A stretch of DNA of 59,881 nucleotides from positions 1-59,881 of the forward strand of contig NZ_VUNM01000011.1 of assembly GCF_009695655.1 (NCBI RefSeq), given 5' to 3'. The stretch comes from Sharpea porci. Lineage in GTDB: Bacteria; Bacillota_I; Bacilli_A; Erysipelotrichales; Coprobacillaceae. Positions 45,323 to 57,118 of this stretch are shown here, piece after piece. The translations under genes and the position numbers were made by a program. The number at the start of each line of letters is the position of its first letter. Position 1 is the first letter of the stretch. The notes under the pieces are model-generated. The model worked only from the letters and a program-made list of their open reading frames with translations, did no database searches and was not told the origin of the DNA.

Positions 45323-48300
45323 TTGGAAAAGAAAGTACCACATTTAGAAAGTCGTATTAAACGACGCAATTATTCACGAATCACTGGAACACTAGATTTA
45401 CCTAACCTAGTAGAAGTCCAGACAGACTCTTTTAAATGGTTCCAGGAAAAAGGAATCAAGGAAGTATTTGAAGATATTTACCCAATCAAGAACCATAATG
45501 AAACACTTTCATTAGAATTTGTTGATTGTTATTTTGACGAACCTAAATATGATGCTGATGAAGCAAAGGATCGTGACTCTATCTATGCTGCACCTCTTCG
45601 TGCAACATTACGTTTAGTCAATAACCAGACAGGTGAAATCAAAGAAAATGAAGTCTTTATGGGAGACTTCCCTTTAATGACGGATTCGGGTACATTCGTC
45701 ATCAATGGTGCTGAACGTGTTATTGTTTCACAGTTAGTACGTTCACCAGGTGCCTATTTCACAAATGGCACAGATAAAGTTGGTAAGACTGTATTCTCTG
45801 GACAGGTCATTCCTGCAAGAGGAACATGGCTAGAATTCGAAAATGACTCAAAAGACGTTCTTAATGTTCGTATTGACCGTCAAAAGAAGATACCAGGTAC
45901 TGTTCTTTTACGTGCCCTTGGACTAAGTGACAATGAGAGCATTATTGATGTTTTTGGTGAACATCCATTCTTGAAGAATACATTTGAAAAAGACAGTACA
46001 ACTGATACAAATAGCGCATTAACTGAAATCTACAATAAGTTAAGACCAGGAGAACCTGCTACATTGGAAGGTGCGAATAACTTATTATATATGCGTTTCT
46101 TTGATCCAAAGCGTTATGATTTAGCGAAAGCAGGTCGTTTTAAATTAAATAAGAAACTCAATCTTTTAGACCGTATCTTAAATAGATATTTGGCTGAAGA
46201 TGTTATTGATGTAAATGGCAAGCTTGTATTGCCTAAAGGTACTAAAATCACAAATGATAAACTAGAAATCTTAAAGCCTGTATTTGAAGCTGGTGCACAT
46301 ATGCGTGACATCCAGACAAATGAAGCTATGGATTCCAATAGTCGTGTCCAAGTTCTTGATGTCTATCTTGATAGTGAACAAACAAAGAAAATGAGAGTCA
46401 TTGGTACAGACTTATCATTAAATTGTAAATATATCACAATCTCAGATATGATTGCAGCATATTCTTATATGTTGAATTTGGTTGATATTTACGATTCCAT
46501 TGATTTACAGTCAGATGACCGTGTAAATTTAATGAGCCGTTCTGGTTTATTAGATGATATTGATCACTTAGGAAATAGACGTGTACGTACTGTTGGTGAA
46601 CTTGTACAGAACCAGTTTAGAATTGGTTTATCACGTATGGAAAGAGTTGTACGTGAACGTATGTCACTTTCTGAAATTGAAAGTGTTACACCACAATCAC
46701 TGACAAATATTCGTCCATTGACTGCTGCTATTAAGGAATTCTTTGCGAGCTCACAGCTTTCACAGTTCATGGACCAGATTAACCCATTAGCCGAATTGAC
46801 AAATAAACGTCGTTTATCTGCCTTAGGTCCTGGGGGGTTATCACGTGACCGTGCTGGTTTCGAAGTCCGTGACGTACACCCATCTCACTATGGTCGTATT
46901 TGTCCAATCGAAACACCAGAAGGTCCTAACATCGGTTTGATTTCAACACTTGCTTCATATGCTCGTGTTAATGAATATGGCTTTATTGAAACACCATATC
47001 GTAAAGTTAATAATCGTGTTATTGATGAAAATGATATTCGTTATTTAGCAGCTGATGAAGAAAAGAATTATATTATTGCCCAGGCCAAAGTTAAATTTGA
47101 CGATGAAGGCAAGATTGCGCTTGATCAGGAAGTCATTGCCCGTCACTTTGGTGAAAACGTGATGGCAAGACCAGAAGATGTTGATTTCATCGACGTCTCT
47201 CCAAAGCAGATTGTCTCAGTTGCTTCAGCATGTATCCCATTCCTTGAAAACGATGATGCCACTCGTGCCTTGATGGGTTGTAACATGCAGCGTCAGGCAG
47301 TACCACTCTTAAATCCACATACACCATATGTTGGAACAGGTATGGAATACCAGGCCGCAAGAGACTCTGGGGCAGCTGTCGTTGCGAAAGAAAATGGTAT
47401 TGTCACATATGTTGATGGTAAAAAGATTGTTGTAGAAAATGAAAAAGGTCAGACAAGAAATTATCGTTTATTAAAATTCACAATTTCTAATGCCGGTACA
47501 TGTATTAACCATCGTCCAATTGTGAAAGTGGGGGATCATGTTCTTAAGGGTGAAGTCTTAGCTGATGGTCCATCTATGGAACAGGGCGAACTTGCTTTAG
47601 GTCAGAATGTTCTTGTTGGTTTCATGACTTGGAATGGTTATAACTATGAAGATGCCGTTATCATGAGTGAAAGACTTGTTAAGGAAGATGTTTATACTTC
47701 TATTCATATTGTTGAATATAGTATTGAATGTCGTGAAACAAAGCTTGGCCCTGAAGAAATCACAAGAGATATTCCAAATGTTGGTGAAGAAGCAAGAAGC
47801 AATCTTGATGAAAATGGTATTATTCGCATAGGTTCAGAAGTAAAAGAAGGCGATATCCTTGTTGGTAAGGTTACACCTAAAGGCCAGGCAGAATTATCTG
47901 CTGAAGAAAAACTCCTTCTTGCCATCTTTGGTGAAAAGTCAAGAGAAGTTAAAGATAACTCATTAAGAGTTCCACATGGTGGTGCAGGTATTGTACATCG
48001 TGTCAAAGTCTTTGAACGTGCAAATGGCGATGAAATGCAGCCAGGCGTTAATCGTGTTATTAAAGTTTATATCATTCAGAAACGTAAGATTCATGAAGGT
48101 GACAAGATGTCCGGCCGTCATGGTAACAAGGGTGTCATTTCAAAAATCTTACCAATCGAAGATATGCCACACTTAGTTGATGGTACACCACTTGATATCA
48201 TGCTGAACCCATTAGGGGTACCTTCACGTATGAATATCGGTCAGGTATTAGAATTGCATTTAGGTTATGCCGCTAGAGAACTTGGTGGTCAGTATTTTGC

Positions 48301-49024
48301 TACACCAGCCTTTGATGGTATTAATTCCCAGGATTTACAGGATATCTTAGCTGAAGCAGGTGTTGCACCTGATGGTAAGCAGACAGTGATTTCTGGTATG
48401 ACAGGTGAACCATTTGATAATAAGATTTCTGTTGGTGTTATGTACTTTATCAAGTTAGCCCACATGGTTGATGATAAGTTACATGCTCGTTCAGTTGGTC
48501 CATACTCACTAGTGACACAGCAGCCTCTTGGTGGTAAAGCACAAAATGGTGGTCAGCGTTTCGGTGAAATGGAAGTCTGGGCACTTGAAGCATATGGTGC
48601 TGCTTATACATTAAGAGAAATGTTGACAGTTAAGTCCGATGATGTTGTTGGTCGTGTAAAGACTTATGAATCCATTGTCAAAGGCTTACCTTTACCAGAA
48701 CCAGGTGTTCCTGAATCATTCCGTGTCTTAGTAAAAGAATTACAAGCATTATCATTGGATGTTGAATTACTTGACGAAGATGGTAATGAAGTACAGATGA
48801 GTAATATTGAAGATGAAGATCGTCGCTTCCCACGTAGTTTCGATGAGAAAAAGCCAGTAGAAGCTACAAATGATGAAGAAGAAAAGGAAGATAAAGAAGA
48901 GGATCATGGAACGCATGAAGCTCTCGATGACGATGAATCATTTGATGATGATACTGATGAAAACCTTGATTCAGAAGAATTCGATGATGAATCTTTTGAA
49001 GATGAAGGCGAGGAGGAAGAATAA
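45323..49024 (+). CDS. rpoB: RNA polymerase beta subunit
   Basis: 1233 residues from TTG 45323, about ten bases after AAAGGAG. All main beta regions are present, for example [36 protein letters not shown] and the C-terminal [14 protein letters not shown]. In the rifampicin pocket (about 476-500) the residue matching E. coli H526 is Asn (N494), while D484 and S499 match D516 and S531. The last 60 residues (1174-1233) form an acidic tail with 35 Asp/Glu. The stop overlaps the rpoC start (TAATG). Confidence 0.98.
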   Translation: MEKKVPHLESRIKRRNYSRITGTLDLPNLVEVQTDSFKWFQEKGIKEVFEDIYPIKNHNETLSLEFVDCYFDEPKYDADEAKDRDSIYAAPLRATLRLVNNQTGEIKENEVFMGDFPLMTDSGTFVINGAERVIVSQLVRSPGAYFTNGTDKVGKTVFSGQVIPARGTWLEFENDSKDVLNVRIDRQKKIPGTVLLRALGLSDNESIIDVFGEHPFLKNTFEKDSTTDTNSALTEIYNKLRPGEPATLEGANNLLYMRFFDPKRYDLAKAGRFKLNKKLNLLDRILNRYLAEDVIDVNGKLVLPKGTKITNDKLEILKPVFEAGAHMRDIQTNEAMDSNSRVQVLDVYLDSEQTKKMRVIGTDLSLNCKYITISDMIAAYSYMLNLVDIYDSIDLQSDDRVNLMSRSGLLDDIDHLGNRRVRTVGELVQNQFRIGLSRMERVVRERMSLSEIESVTPQSLTNIRPLTAAIKEFFASSQLSQFMDQINPLAELTNKRRLSALGPGGLSRDRAGFEVRDVHPSHYGRICPIETPEGPNIGLISTLASYARVNEYGFIETPYRKVNNRVIDENDIRYLAADEEKNYIIAQAKVKFDDEGKIALDQEVIARHFGENVMARPEDVDFIDVSPKQIVSVASACIPFLENDDATRALMGCNMQRQAVPLLNPHTPYVGTGMEYQAARDSGAAVVAKENGIVTYVDGKKIVVENEKGQTRNYRLLKFTISNAGTCINHRPIVKVGDHVLKGEVLADGPSMEQGELALGQNVLVGFMTWNGYNYEDAVIMSERLVKEDVYTSIHIVEYSIECRETKLGPEEITRDIPNVGEEARSNLDENGIIRIGSEVKEGDILVGKVTPKGQAELSAEEKLLLAIFGEKSREVKDNSLRVPHGGAGIVHRVKVFERANGDEMQPGVNRVIKVYIIQKRKIHEGDKMSGRHGNKGVISKILPIEDMPHLVDGTPLDIMLNPLGVPSRMNIGQVLELHLGYAARELGGQYFATPAFDGINSQDLQDILAEAGVAPDGKQTVISGMTGEPFDNKISVGVMYFIKLAHMVDDKLHARSVGPYSLVTQQPLGGKAQNGGQRFGEMEVWALEAYGAAYTLREMLTVKSDDVVGRVKTYESIVKGLPLPEPGVPESFRVLVKELQALSLDVELLDEDGNEVQMSNIEDEDRRFPRSFDEKKPVEATNDEEEKEDKEEDHGTHEALDDDESFDDDTDENLDSEEFDDESFEDEGEEEE

Positions 49025-52000
49025 TGCAGAATAACTTTTCAGCAATCAGAATAGGTTTAGCCTCTCCCGATAAAATCCGTGAATGGTCACATGGTGAAGT
49101 TAAGAAGCCAGAGACTATTAACTATCGTTCACAGAAGCCTGAAAAAGATGGCTTATTCTGTGAAAGAATCTTTGGTCCTACAAAGGACTGGGAATGTGCC
49201 TGCGGTAAATATAAGAAAATTCGATATAAAGGCGTAGTCTGTGATCGTTGTGGCGTTGAAGTCACACGATCTTCAGTCCGTCGTGAAAGAATGGGCCATA
49301 TTGAATTAGCTGCACCGGTTGCTCATATCTGGTATTTAAAGGGTATTCCATCTCGTATGGGATTAATCCTTGATATGCCTGCTAAACAGCTTGAAGAAAT
49401 TATTTATTTCGTAAGCTTTGTTGTTACGGATAAAGGAACAACACCACTTGAATATAAGCAGGTCTTATCAGAAAGAGATTATCGTGAATGTGTTGAAAAA
49501 TTCGGTAATCAGTTTGAAGCTAAGATTGGTGCTGAAGCCATCAAGGTCTTATTACAGAAAGTGGATCTTGACAATGAATATGAAACAATTACTGAAGAAT
49601 TGAAGACAGCCCAGGGTCAGAAACGTGCAAAGTTATTAAAACGTTTGGATGCTGTTGATGCCTTCAGAGAATCTGGTAATCAGCCAGAATGGATGATTCT
49701 CGATGTCCTTCCAGTTATTCCACCAGATTTACGTCCAATGTTACAGCTTGATGGTGGCCGTTTTGCGACAAGTGACCTAAATGATTTATATCGTCGTGTT
49801 ATTACCCGTAATAATCGTTTGAAGAAGTTACTTGAGCTTGGCACACCTAGCATCATCGTTCGTAATGAAAAACGTATGTTGCAGGAAGCTGTTGATGCCT
49901 TAATTGATAATGGCCGTCGTTCTAAGCCAATCACTGGAGCTGGTGGTAGAGCCCTTAAGTCATTATCACATACTTTAAAAGGTAAGCAGGGTCGTTTCAG
50001 ACAGAACTTACTTGGTAAGCGTGTTGACTACTCAGGACGTTCTGTTATCGCTGTTGGTCCAACATTAAAAATGTACCAGTGTGGTATTCCAAGAGAAATG
50101 GCTGTCTCACTCTTTAAACCATTTGTCATTCATGGTTTAGTTAATCATGAACTCGCAACAAATATTAAAGCTGCAGAGAGAATGATTGATAAAGGGGATG
50201 ACCGTATTTGGCCAGTTGTTGAAGAAGTCATTAAGGAACATCCAGTACTTCTTAACCGTGCCCCAACATTACATAGACTTGGTATTCAGGCATTCGAACC
50301 AATCTTAGTTGAAGGTCGTGCTATTCGTCTTCACCCATTGATGTGTCCAGCCTTCAATGCTGACTTCGATGGTGACCAGATGGCCGTCCATGTACCATTA
50401 GGTGAGGAAGCTATCCAGGAAGCACGTCAGCTTATGCTTGGTAGCCACAACATCCTTGGCCCTAAAGATGGTAAACCAATCGTTGTACCTTCTCAGGACA
50501 TGGTCTTAGGTAACTACTATTTAACAACAGAAACACCAGGTAAGATTGGTGAAGGTACTGTTTTCGCTGATGTCAATGAAGTCTTAATGGCTTATGATGC
50601 GAAGACAGTGCACTTACATACAAGATGTGCTATTCCTGGTTATGCTTTACACAACCAGACATTCACAGAAAAACAGAATAATTCTTACTTGATTACATCA
50701 GTTGGTAAGATTATCTTTAACTCTATTTTCGAAGGGGAATTCCCATTCGTTAATGATACGAGTGTAGAAAACTTAACAGCTACACCTGATAAGTACTTTG
50801 TACCATTTGGTACTGATATTAAGAAGCATATTGAAGAACAGCCTCCAATTCTTCCATTCGGTAAGAAGACATTGGAAAAGATTATCAATGAGGCTTATAA
50901 AAAATCTAATATGTCCATTGATGAAATCTCAACAATGTTGGATAAGATGAAGAACCAAGGTTACCACTTCTCAACAATTGCTGGTATCACAGTTTCGACT
51001 GCCGATATCCAGATTCCAGATGGTAAATATGAAATCTTCAAGAAAGCTGATAAGCGTATTGATGATATCGTTGAGTTCTATCAGAAAGGTCTCTTTACTG
51101 AACATGAACGTTATGAAGCTGTTATCAAGACTTGGGAACGTGCCAAGGATGAAGTACAGGCTATCGTTAAGGATCAGTTCGAAGCTGATCGTACAAACCC
51201 AATCTTCATCATGTCTGACTCAGGTGCCCGTGGTAATATCTCTAACTTCACTCAGCTCGTAGGTATGCGTGGCTTGATGGCTAATCCAAATGGTGAAACA
51301 ATCGAATTACCTATCAAGTCTGCCTTACGTGAAGGCTTAACTGCATCAGAATTCTTTATTTCAACTCATGGTGCCCGTAAAGGTTCTACCGATACAGCCT
51401 TGAAGACTGCCGATTCAGGTTACTTGACAAGACGTCTTGTCGATGTTGCTCAGGAAGTCGTTATTACTGAAGAAGACTGTGGTACTGACCAGGGCTTCAA
51501 GATCCGAGAAATCAAGAATGCGAATGGATCAGTTATCGTGCCATTATATGACCGTTTAGTTGGTCGTACTTCTCTTAAGGACATCATCAATGAAGAAACA
51601 GGCGAAATCGTAGTTCATGCCAACGAATTAATGGATGAATATACTGCTCAGGATGTTATTGATGCAGGCGTAACAGAAGTTGAAATTCGTTCTGTCTTTG
51701 GCTGTCATGCCAAGAAGGGCCTTTGTGCAGCTTGTTATGGACGTAACTTAGCTACTGGTCAGCCTGTTGAAATTGGTGAAACTGTTGGTATTATGGCTGC
51801 ACAGTCTATCGGTGAACCAGGTACTCAGTTAACAATGCGTACATTCCACATGGGTGGTGTCGCTGGTGGTGAAGATATCACTCAGGGTCTTCCACGTATC
51901 CAGGAATTGTTTGAAGCACGTAATCCAAAGATGAAATCAATCATCTGTGAAATTGATGGTACAGTTACATCTATTATTGATAAAGAAGGTCGTGATGAAA

Positions 52001-52725
52001 TCACAGTTACTAATGATATTGAATCACGTAGCTATCTTGCTCCTTATAATGCGAAACTTGAAGTTGTCCAGGGACAGGAAATTAAAGTCGGTGACAAGAT
52101 TACTCAGGGTTCTATTGATCCTAAGGAATTATTGGAAGTTGCTGATGCTGAACATGTTGAAAATTACATCCTTCAGGAAGTACAGGGTGTCTACAGAATG
52201 CAGGGTATCGAAATTTCCGATAAGCATATTGCCATCATCGTTAAGCAGATGCTCAAACGCTTACGTGTCGTAGAAGGCGGCGATACAACTGCTCTTCCAG
52301 GCAATCACTTGACTAAGCAGCAATTTACTGAACTTAATAAGGAAGTATTAAAAGAAGGCAAGCATCCAGCTGTTGCTAGACCAATCTTACTTGGTATTAC
52401 AAAAGCATCATTGGATACTGATTCATGGTTATCTTCTGCTTCCTTCCAGGAAACAACACGTATCTTAACAGATGCCTCTATTAAGGGTAAAGTTGATACA
52501 TTAGAAGGCTTGAAAGAAAATGTTATTATTGGTCACTTATTACCAGCTGGTACTGGTTTACGTGGACCATTAAAGTCACCAGAAACAATCGCTCGTGAAA
52601 GAGAAGAAGCTGAAAGAATGGCTGAACTTGCAAGAAGCGAAGAAGCTGCTGAATCTTATGATCCAGAAAGCGTTGGTTTCGATGAGCCAGAAGAATTTAT
52701 TCGTCATAATAGTGGTAATATCTAA
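49024..52725 (+). CDS. rpoC: RNA polymerase beta' subunit
   Basis: 1233 residues. N-terminal zinc finger C58, C60, C73, C76; the catalytic Mg-binding motif NADFDGDQM at 445-453 (D447, D449, D451). Trigger-loop region [15 protein letters not shown] and the second zinc site near [14 protein letters not shown] are present. The C terminus is rich in Glu and Ala. Length is normal for the Bacillota single-chain form. Start coupled to rpoB; a terminator follows directly. Confidence 0.98.
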   Translation: MQNNFSAIRIGLASPDKIREWSHGEVKKPETINYRSQKPEKDGLFCERIFGPTKDWECACGKYKKIRYKGVVCDRCGVEVTRSSVRRERMGHIELAAPVAHIWYLKGIPSRMGLILDMPAKQLEEIIYFVSFVVTDKGTTPLEYKQVLSERDYRECVEKFGNQFEAKIGAEAIKVLLQKVDLDNEYETITEELKTAQGQKRAKLLKRLDAVDAFRESGNQPEWMILDVLPVIPPDLRPMLQLDGGRFATSDLNDLYRRVITRNNRLKKLLELGTPSIIVRNEKRMLQEAVDALIDNGRRSKPITGAGGRALKSLSHTLKGKQGRFRQNLLGKRVDYSGRSVIAVGPTLKMYQCGIPREMAVSLFKPFVIHGLVNHELATNIKAAERMIDKGDDRIWPVVEEVIKEHPVLLNRAPTLHRLGIQAFEPILVEGRAIRLHPLMCPAFNADFDGDQMAVHVPLGEEAIQEARQLMLGSHNILGPKDGKPIVVPSQDMVLGNYYLTTETPGKIGEGTVFADVNEVLMAYDAKTVHLHTRCAIPGYALHNQTFTEKQNNSYLITSVGKIIFNSIFEGEFPFVNDTSVENLTATPDKYFVPFGTDIKKHIEEQPPILPFGKKTLEKIINEAYKKSNMSIDEISTMLDKMKNQGYHFSTIAGITVSTADIQIPDGKYEIFKKADKRIDDIVEFYQKGLFTEHERYEAVIKTWERAKDEVQAIVKDQFEADRTNPIFIMSDSGARGNISNFTQLVGMRGLMANPNGETIELPIKSALREGLTASEFFISTHGARKGSTDTALKTADSGYLTRRLVDVAQEVVITEEDCGTDQGFKIREIKNANGSVIVPLYDRLVGRTSLKDIINEETGEIVVHANELMDEYTAQDVIDAGVTEVEIRSVFGCHAKKGLCAACYGRNLATGQPVEIGETVGIMAAQSIGEPGTQLTMRTFHMGGVAGGEDITQGLPRIQELFEARNPKMKSIICEIDGTVTSIIDKEGRDEITVTNDIESRSYLAPYNAKLEVVQGQEIKVGDKITQGSIDPKELLEVADAEHVENYILQEVQGVYRMQGIEISDKHIAIIVKQMLKRLRVVEGGDTTALPGNHLTKQQFTELNKEVLKEGKHPAVARPILLGITKASLDTDSWLSSASFQETTRILTDASIKGKVDTLEGLKENVIIGHLLPAGTGLRGPLKSPETIAREREEAERMAELARSEEAAESYDPESVGFDEPEEFIRHNSGNI

Positions 52726-52732
52726 AATAAAG

Positions 52733-52757
52733 CAGACCTCAATCGAGGTCTGTTTTT
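52733..52757 (+). terminator. Terminator of rpoBC
   Basis: CAGACCTC at 52733-52740 pairs with GAGGTCTG at 52745-52752, followed by TTTTT. Confidence 0.92.
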
Positions 52758-52824
52758 GTACACTTAAAGTCGCTATTGCATTCTTTATTACGAAAAGTTA
52801 AAATAATCACATGAGGTTTATGAA

Positions 52825-53766
52825 ATGAAAGAGAAATTAAAGTATATCTGTCCTATTGTGATTATTGCTTTGATGGTGGAAGCAGCCATCATCTTTAAAG
52901 ATCAGGAAATCTTATTCCCAGAAATCGCCGCGATTGCGATTGGGACTTTAGTAAGTCCACAATTAGCCTGGAAGACAAGTCGTTTACGCATACTCATTAC
53001 AATCATGGTTGCTGCTGTATTTGGAATGTTGATCGTGGCATATGTTCATTTACCGGTTGCTTATGAAATGGCGCTGGCTTACTTCATTGGTCAAATCTTG
53101 CTTCTTGTAAGTGAAACGACCTTTGCCCCGATGATTTCAGCCATTGTTCTGCCAGTTATGCTGCAGACAAAAAGCATGAATTATTTGATCAGTGCCTTTG
53201 TTTTTACAAGTCTCATACTTGTTGTTCATTATGTCTTTGAAAAGAAAGGTTTAGTTGATGTTAAGCCTGTGACTTTTAGCCCTATGTGGAATAAGGAGAA
53301 GATTACAATAATGCTGGCAAGAACACTTCTAGTCTTTGTAGGCATCGTTCTGGCATTTCGATATAACTTTAAGTTCGCAGTAGCTCCACCATTACTTGTA
53401 GCCTTTACGGAGTTCACGAATCCCCAGGGGAAAGTGCGTAAGAAACCCATGCAGGCAATTCTGTTGATTTTTGTTTGTGCACTCGTAGCCAGCTATTCAC
53501 GTTACATGCTTACAATGAAGTTGAGAATGTCTTTGATTATTCCTGTTTGTGTGACAAGCATGTTTGTGATTTTTATGATTGCGACTACAAAGATGTATAT
53601 TCCCCCAGCTGGGGCAATAGGTATCTTGGCATTTTTGATACCAGATCAAGCAGTCATCTATTTTCCTTTGCATGTCTTTGTCGGGATTTTAATCATGATG
53701 CTTGTTGCTTTAGTATTCTTTAGGGAAGAAAAAAATTATGTCAATCGGAGGGAGATGAAGGCTTGA
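52825..53766 (+). CDS. Polytopic membrane protein with internal duplication, HPP-like
   Basis: 313 residues, mostly hydrophobic, with about ten predicted membrane helices and no signal peptide. The two halves look related. Half one has FPEIAAIAIGTLVSP and FAPMISAIVLPVML; half two has APPLLVAFTEFTNP and IPPAGAIGILAFLIP. The PPAGA loop recalls HPP-family transport-like proteins, but I am not sure. No ribosome-binding site is strong (GAGG near 52812). It lies between rpoC and rpsL, where B. subtilis has ybxF, and is flanked by terminators on both sides, so it is an independent unit. Function unknown. Confidence 0.8.
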   Translation: MKEKLKYICPIVIIALMVEAAIIFKDQEILFPEIAAIAIGTLVSPQLAWKTSRLRILITIMVAAVFGMLIVAYVHLPVAYEMALAYFIGQILLLVSETTFAPMISAIVLPVMLQTKSMNYLISAFVFTSLILVVHYVFEKKGLVDVKPVTFSPMWNKEKITIMLARTLLVFVGIVLAFRYNFKFAVAPPLLVAFTEFTNPQGKVRKKPMQAILLIFVCALVASYSRYMLTMKLRMSLIIPVCVTSMFVIFMIATTKMYIPPAGAIGILAFLIPDQAVIYFPLHVFVGILIMMLVALVFFREEKNYVNRREMKA

Positions 53767-53782
53767 AAAAGCCTTTTTTTCC
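53757..53782 (+). terminator. Terminator after the membrane protein gene
   Basis: AAGGCTT at 53758-53764 pairs with AAGCCTT at 53769-53775, followed by a T-run; it overlaps the stop codon. Confidence 0.88.
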
Positions 53783-53875
53783 TAAACAACTAGACCGTGT
53801 GTTCATATTTTTCTCTTACACACATGACCGTGCGTCTCATTTTCTAAAAATTACGATAAATTCAAAGAAAAAAGA

Positions 53876-53928
53876 TTGACTTGGTATATGAAAGTATGTA
53901 TTATATCTAAGGTGCTCGAAAACGAGCA
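53876..53928 (+). promoter_or_regulatory. Promoter and leader hairpin of the str operon
   Basis: TTGACT at 53876-53881 and TATTAT at 53899-53904, 17-bp spacer. Directly after the likely start site, TGCTCG/CGAGCA with an AAAA loop (53913-53928) forms a hairpin at the mRNA 5' end, possibly protective or regulatory. Confidence 0.75.
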
Positions 53929-53990
53929 TTATAAAAATGAAGAAATTTGAAACACCCGGAATTGTGTGTTTACAAGAAAGGAGAACATTA

Positions 53991-54404
53991 ATGCCTACAA
54001 TTAACCAGTTAGTAAGAAAAGGACGTAGCCAGAAAGTAAGAAAAGGTAAATCACCAGCTCTTAACAGAGGTTATAACTCTTTAGCTAAAAAAGCTACAAA
54101 CTTAAATGCTCCACAGAAACGTGGTGTATGTACTCGTGTAGCTACAATGACACCTAAGAAACCAAACTCAGCTTTACGTAAATATGCCCGTGTTAGATTA
54201 TCTAACGGCTTAGAAGTAACAGCTTATATCCCAGGTATCGGTCATAACTTACAGGAACACTCAGTTGTATTAATTCGTGGTGGTCGTGTAAAGGACTTAC
54301 CAGGTGTACGTTACCACATCATCCGTGGTACTATGGACTGCGCTGGCGTGAAAGATCGTAAACAGGGTCGTTCACTTTACGGTGCAAAGAAACCTAAGAA
54401 ATAA
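53991..54404 (+). CDS. rpsL: Ribosomal protein S12
   Basis: 137 residues from ATG 53991, after AAAGGAG; an in-frame ATG at 53937 would add 18 unconserved residues. S12 monitors codon-anticodon pairing in the decoding centre. The [11 protein letters not shown] and [11 protein letters not shown] loops, where streptomycin-resistance changes arise in other bacteria, have the usual Lys in the first loop. The insert near residues 20-35 is typical of Bacillota S12. Confidence 0.97.
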   Translation: MPTINQLVRKGRSQKVRKGKSPALNRGYNSLAKKATNLNAPQKRGVCTRVATMTPKKPNSALRKYARVRLSNGLEVTAYIPGIGHNLQEHSVVLIRGGRVKDLPGVRYHIIRGTMDCAGVKDRKQGRSLYGAKKPKK

Positions 54405-54437
54405 ATCGTTGAATATCTAAAGAAGGAGGAATAACCC

Positions 54438-54908
54438 ATGTCAAGAAAAGGACGTATTGCAAAAAGAGACGTACTGCCAGATCCAATTTATAACGATAAG
54501 ACAGTTACTAAATTAATCAATAACATCATGCTTGATGGTAAAAAAGGTGTTGCTCAGAACATCTTATATGATGCTTTCAAAGAAGTTGAAGCAAAGACAA
54601 ATAAAGATGCAATGGAAGTTTTCAATGCAGCTTTAGAAAATATCATGCCTGTACTTGAATTAAAAGTAAGACGTGTTGGTGGTGCTAACTACCAGGTACC
54701 AGTTGAAGTTTCAGCTGAAAGAAGAAAGACTTTAGGCTTAAGATGGTTAACTCAGTATTCTCGTTTAAGAAACGAAAAGACTATGGTTGATCGTTTAGCT
54801 AATGAAATTATTGATGCTTCTAATGGCACAGGTGCTGCTGTTAAGAAGAAGGAAGATACACATAGAATGGCAGAAGCTAACAAGGCTTTCGCACATTTCC
54901 GTTGGTAA
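54438..54908 (+). CDS. rpsG: Ribosomal protein S7
   Basis: 156 residues, the usual bacterial length. Nucleates the 30S head and contacts the E site. Starts [18 protein letters not shown] and has the conserved [13 protein letters not shown] and [10 protein letters not shown] segments. AAGGAGG precedes the ATG, 33 bases after rpsL. Confidence 0.98.
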   Translation: MSRKGRIAKRDVLPDPIYNDKTVTKLINNIMLDGKKGVAQNILYDAFKEVEAKTNKDAMEVFNAALENIMPVLELKVRRVGGANYQVPVEVSAERRKTLGLRWLTQYSRLRNEKTMVDRLANEIIDASNGTGAAVKKKEDTHRMAEANKAFAHFRW

Positions 54909-54943
54909 TATAGTTTTATATATTATTAGAAAAGGAGAATATT

Positions 54944-57022
54944 ATGGCACGTGAATTCCCATTAGAAAAAACACGTAACATTGGTATCATGGCTCACATT
55001 GATGCTGGTAAGACAACAACAACTGAGCGTGTACTATTCTATACTGGTCGTATTCATAAAATCGGTGAAACACATGATGGTGCTTCACAGATGGACTGGA
55101 TGGAACAGGAACAGGAACGTGGTATCACTATCACTTCTGCTGCCACTACAGCACACTGGAAGGGATATCGCTTAAATATCATCGATACACCGGGCCACGT
55201 AGACTTCACTGTTGAAGTTGAACGTTCACTTCGTGTACTTGATGGTGCTGTTACTGTCTTAGACTCTAAAGCCGGTGTTGAACCACAGACTGAAACAGTT
55301 TGGAGACAGGCAACTACTTATGGTGTACCAAGAATCGTATTCTCAAATAAAATGGATGCGACTGGTGCAGACTTCATCATGTCATTAGAATCAATTGGAA
55401 AACGTTTAGGCGCTAATGCCGTAGCACTCCAGTTACCAATTGGTCAGGAAGATACTTTCGAAGGTGTTGTTGACTTGTTAACAAGAAAAGCACTTTATTT
55501 CGAAGGTGTTGACGGTTATGACGTTGTTGAAAGAGAAGTACCTGCAGATATGGTTGATCAGGTTGAAGAATACCGTGAAAAATTAATCGAAGCTGCAGCA
55601 AACTACGATGATGATTTAATGATGATGGTACTTGAAGGTGAAGAACCTTCAATTGAACAGGTTAAGGCTGCTATCCGTAAGGGTACATTAGCTGTTGACT
55701 TATTCCCAGTTCTTTGCGGTTCTGCTTATAAGGACAAGGGTGTACAGCCAATGCTTGACGCTGTTATCGATTACTTACCAGCACCAACTGATATTCCTGC
55801 TATCGTAGGTACAGATGAAGAAGGTAATGAAGTTGATCGTCATGCAAGTGATGATGAACCATTCTCAGCATTAGCCTTCAAGGTTATGACTGACCCATTT
55901 GTTGGTAAGTTAACATTCTTCAGAGTTTACTCAGGTACTGCTACTAGCGGTTCTTATGTATTAAACTCTACAAAAGACAAGAGAGAACGTATGGGACGTA
56001 TCTTACAGATGCATGCCAATACACGTAAAGAAATCGATATGGTTTATGCTGGTGATATCGCTGCTGCCGTAGGTTTCAAAAATACAACAACTGGTGATAC
56101 ATTATGTGATGAAGATAACTTTGTTATTCTTGAAAACATGGAATTCCCAGAACCAGTTATTGAATTAGCAATTGAACCAAAGACTAAGTCAGATGCTGAT
56201 AAGTTAGGTAATGCCTTAGCAAAGTTAGCTGAAGAAGATCCAACTTTCAGAACATCTACAAACCCAGAAACTGGTGATACAATTATCGCTGGTATGGGTG
56301 AATTACACCTTGATGTCATCGTTGACCGTCTAAAGAGAGAATTCCACGTTGAAGCCAACGTTGGTGCTCCACAGGTTGCTTACCGTGAAACAATCACTAA
56401 GGCTGCTGATTGTGAAGGTAAGTTCGTAAGACAGTCTGGTGGTCGTGGTCAGTATGGTCACGTTTGGATCAAGTTTGAACCAAATGATGGTAAAGGCTTC
56501 GAATTCGTTGACGCTGTTGTCGGCGGTGCCGTTCCTAGAGAATATATCGGTTCTGTACAGCAGGGTCTTGAAGACGCATTACAGAATGGTATGCTTGCAG
56601 GATATCCAATCTTAGATATCAAAGCTACATTATTCGATGGTTCTTACCATGATGTCGATTCATCAGAAGCTGCCTTCAAAGTAGCTGCTTCATTAGCATT
56701 AAAGAATGCGGCTAAGAAGTGTGATCCAGTTATCTTGGAACCAATCATGAAGGTAGAAGTCACTGCACCATCTGAATATTTAGGTTCAGTAATGGGCGAT
56801 ATTTCTTCTCGTCGTGGTATGATCGATGGTCAGGAAGAAAGAGGTAACGCTGTTGTCGTTCAGGCATCTGTACCACTTTCAGAAATGTTCGGTTATGCAA
56901 CAGACTTACGTTCATTCACACAGGGCCGTGGTAACTACACAATGCAGTTCGATAGATACGAACAGGTACCAAAGTCTATTAAAGAAGAAATCGTTAAAAA
57001 AGCTGGTAAGAGCGAAGATTAA
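54944..57022 (+). CDS. fusA: Elongation factor G
   Basis: GTPase that drives translocation. 692 residues: P-loop [10 protein letters not shown] (about 17-26), switch region with [23 protein letters not shown], and the C-terminal domains IV and V ([14 protein letters not shown], then [18 protein letters not shown]). Normal length. AAAGGAG precedes the ATG, 35 bases after rpsG. Confidence 0.98.
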   Translation: MAREFPLEKTRNIGIMAHIDAGKTTTTERVLFYTGRIHKIGETHDGASQMDWMEQEQERGITITSAATTAHWKGYRLNIIDTPGHVDFTVEVERSLRVLDGAVTVLDSKAGVEPQTETVWRQATTYGVPRIVFSNKMDATGADFIMSLESIGKRLGANAVALQLPIGQEDTFEGVVDLLTRKALYFEGVDGYDVVEREVPADMVDQVEEYREKLIEAAANYDDDLMMMVLEGEEPSIEQVKAAIRKGTLAVDLFPVLCGSAYKDKGVQPMLDAVIDYLPAPTDIPAIVGTDEEGNEVDRHASDDEPFSALAFKVMTDPFVGKLTFFRVYSGTATSGSYVLNSTKDKRERMGRILQMHANTRKEIDMVYAGDIAAAVGFKNTTTGDTLCDEDNFVILENMEFPEPVIELAIEPKTKSDADKLGNALAKLAEEDPTFRTSTNPETGDTIIAGMGELHLDVIVDRLKREFHVEANVGAPQVAYRETITKAADCEGKFVRQSGGRGQYGHVWIKFEPNDGKGFEFVDAVVGGAVPREYIGSVQQGLEDALQNGMLAGYPILDIKATLFDGSYHDVDSSEAAFKVAASLALKNAAKKCDPVILEPIMKVEVTAPSEYLGSVMGDISSRRGMIDGQEERGNAVVVQASVPLSEMFGYATDLRSFTQGRGNYTMQFDRYEQVPKSIKEEIVKKAGKSED

Positions 57023-57043
57023 TTCATACTAAGTTGAATTATA

Positions 57044-57072
57044 TTGCTTTTTCCAAATAAATCATTTATTAT
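57044..57072 (+). promoter_or_regulatory. Promoter of tuf inside the str operon
   Basis: TTGCTT at 57044-57049 and TATTAT at 57067-57072, 17-bp spacer, in the AT-rich 96-base fusA-tuf gap. It would allow extra tuf transcription. Confidence 0.6.
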
Positions 57073-57118
57073 AGTTTTGTAAATTTTAAAGCACTAATTA
57101 TAGGAGGAAAAGCTTAAA

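Noticed and set aside
53790-53845. Short GACCGTG-containing repeats before the rpsL promoter
   Set aside because: Two imperfect copies only; not distinguishable from chance.
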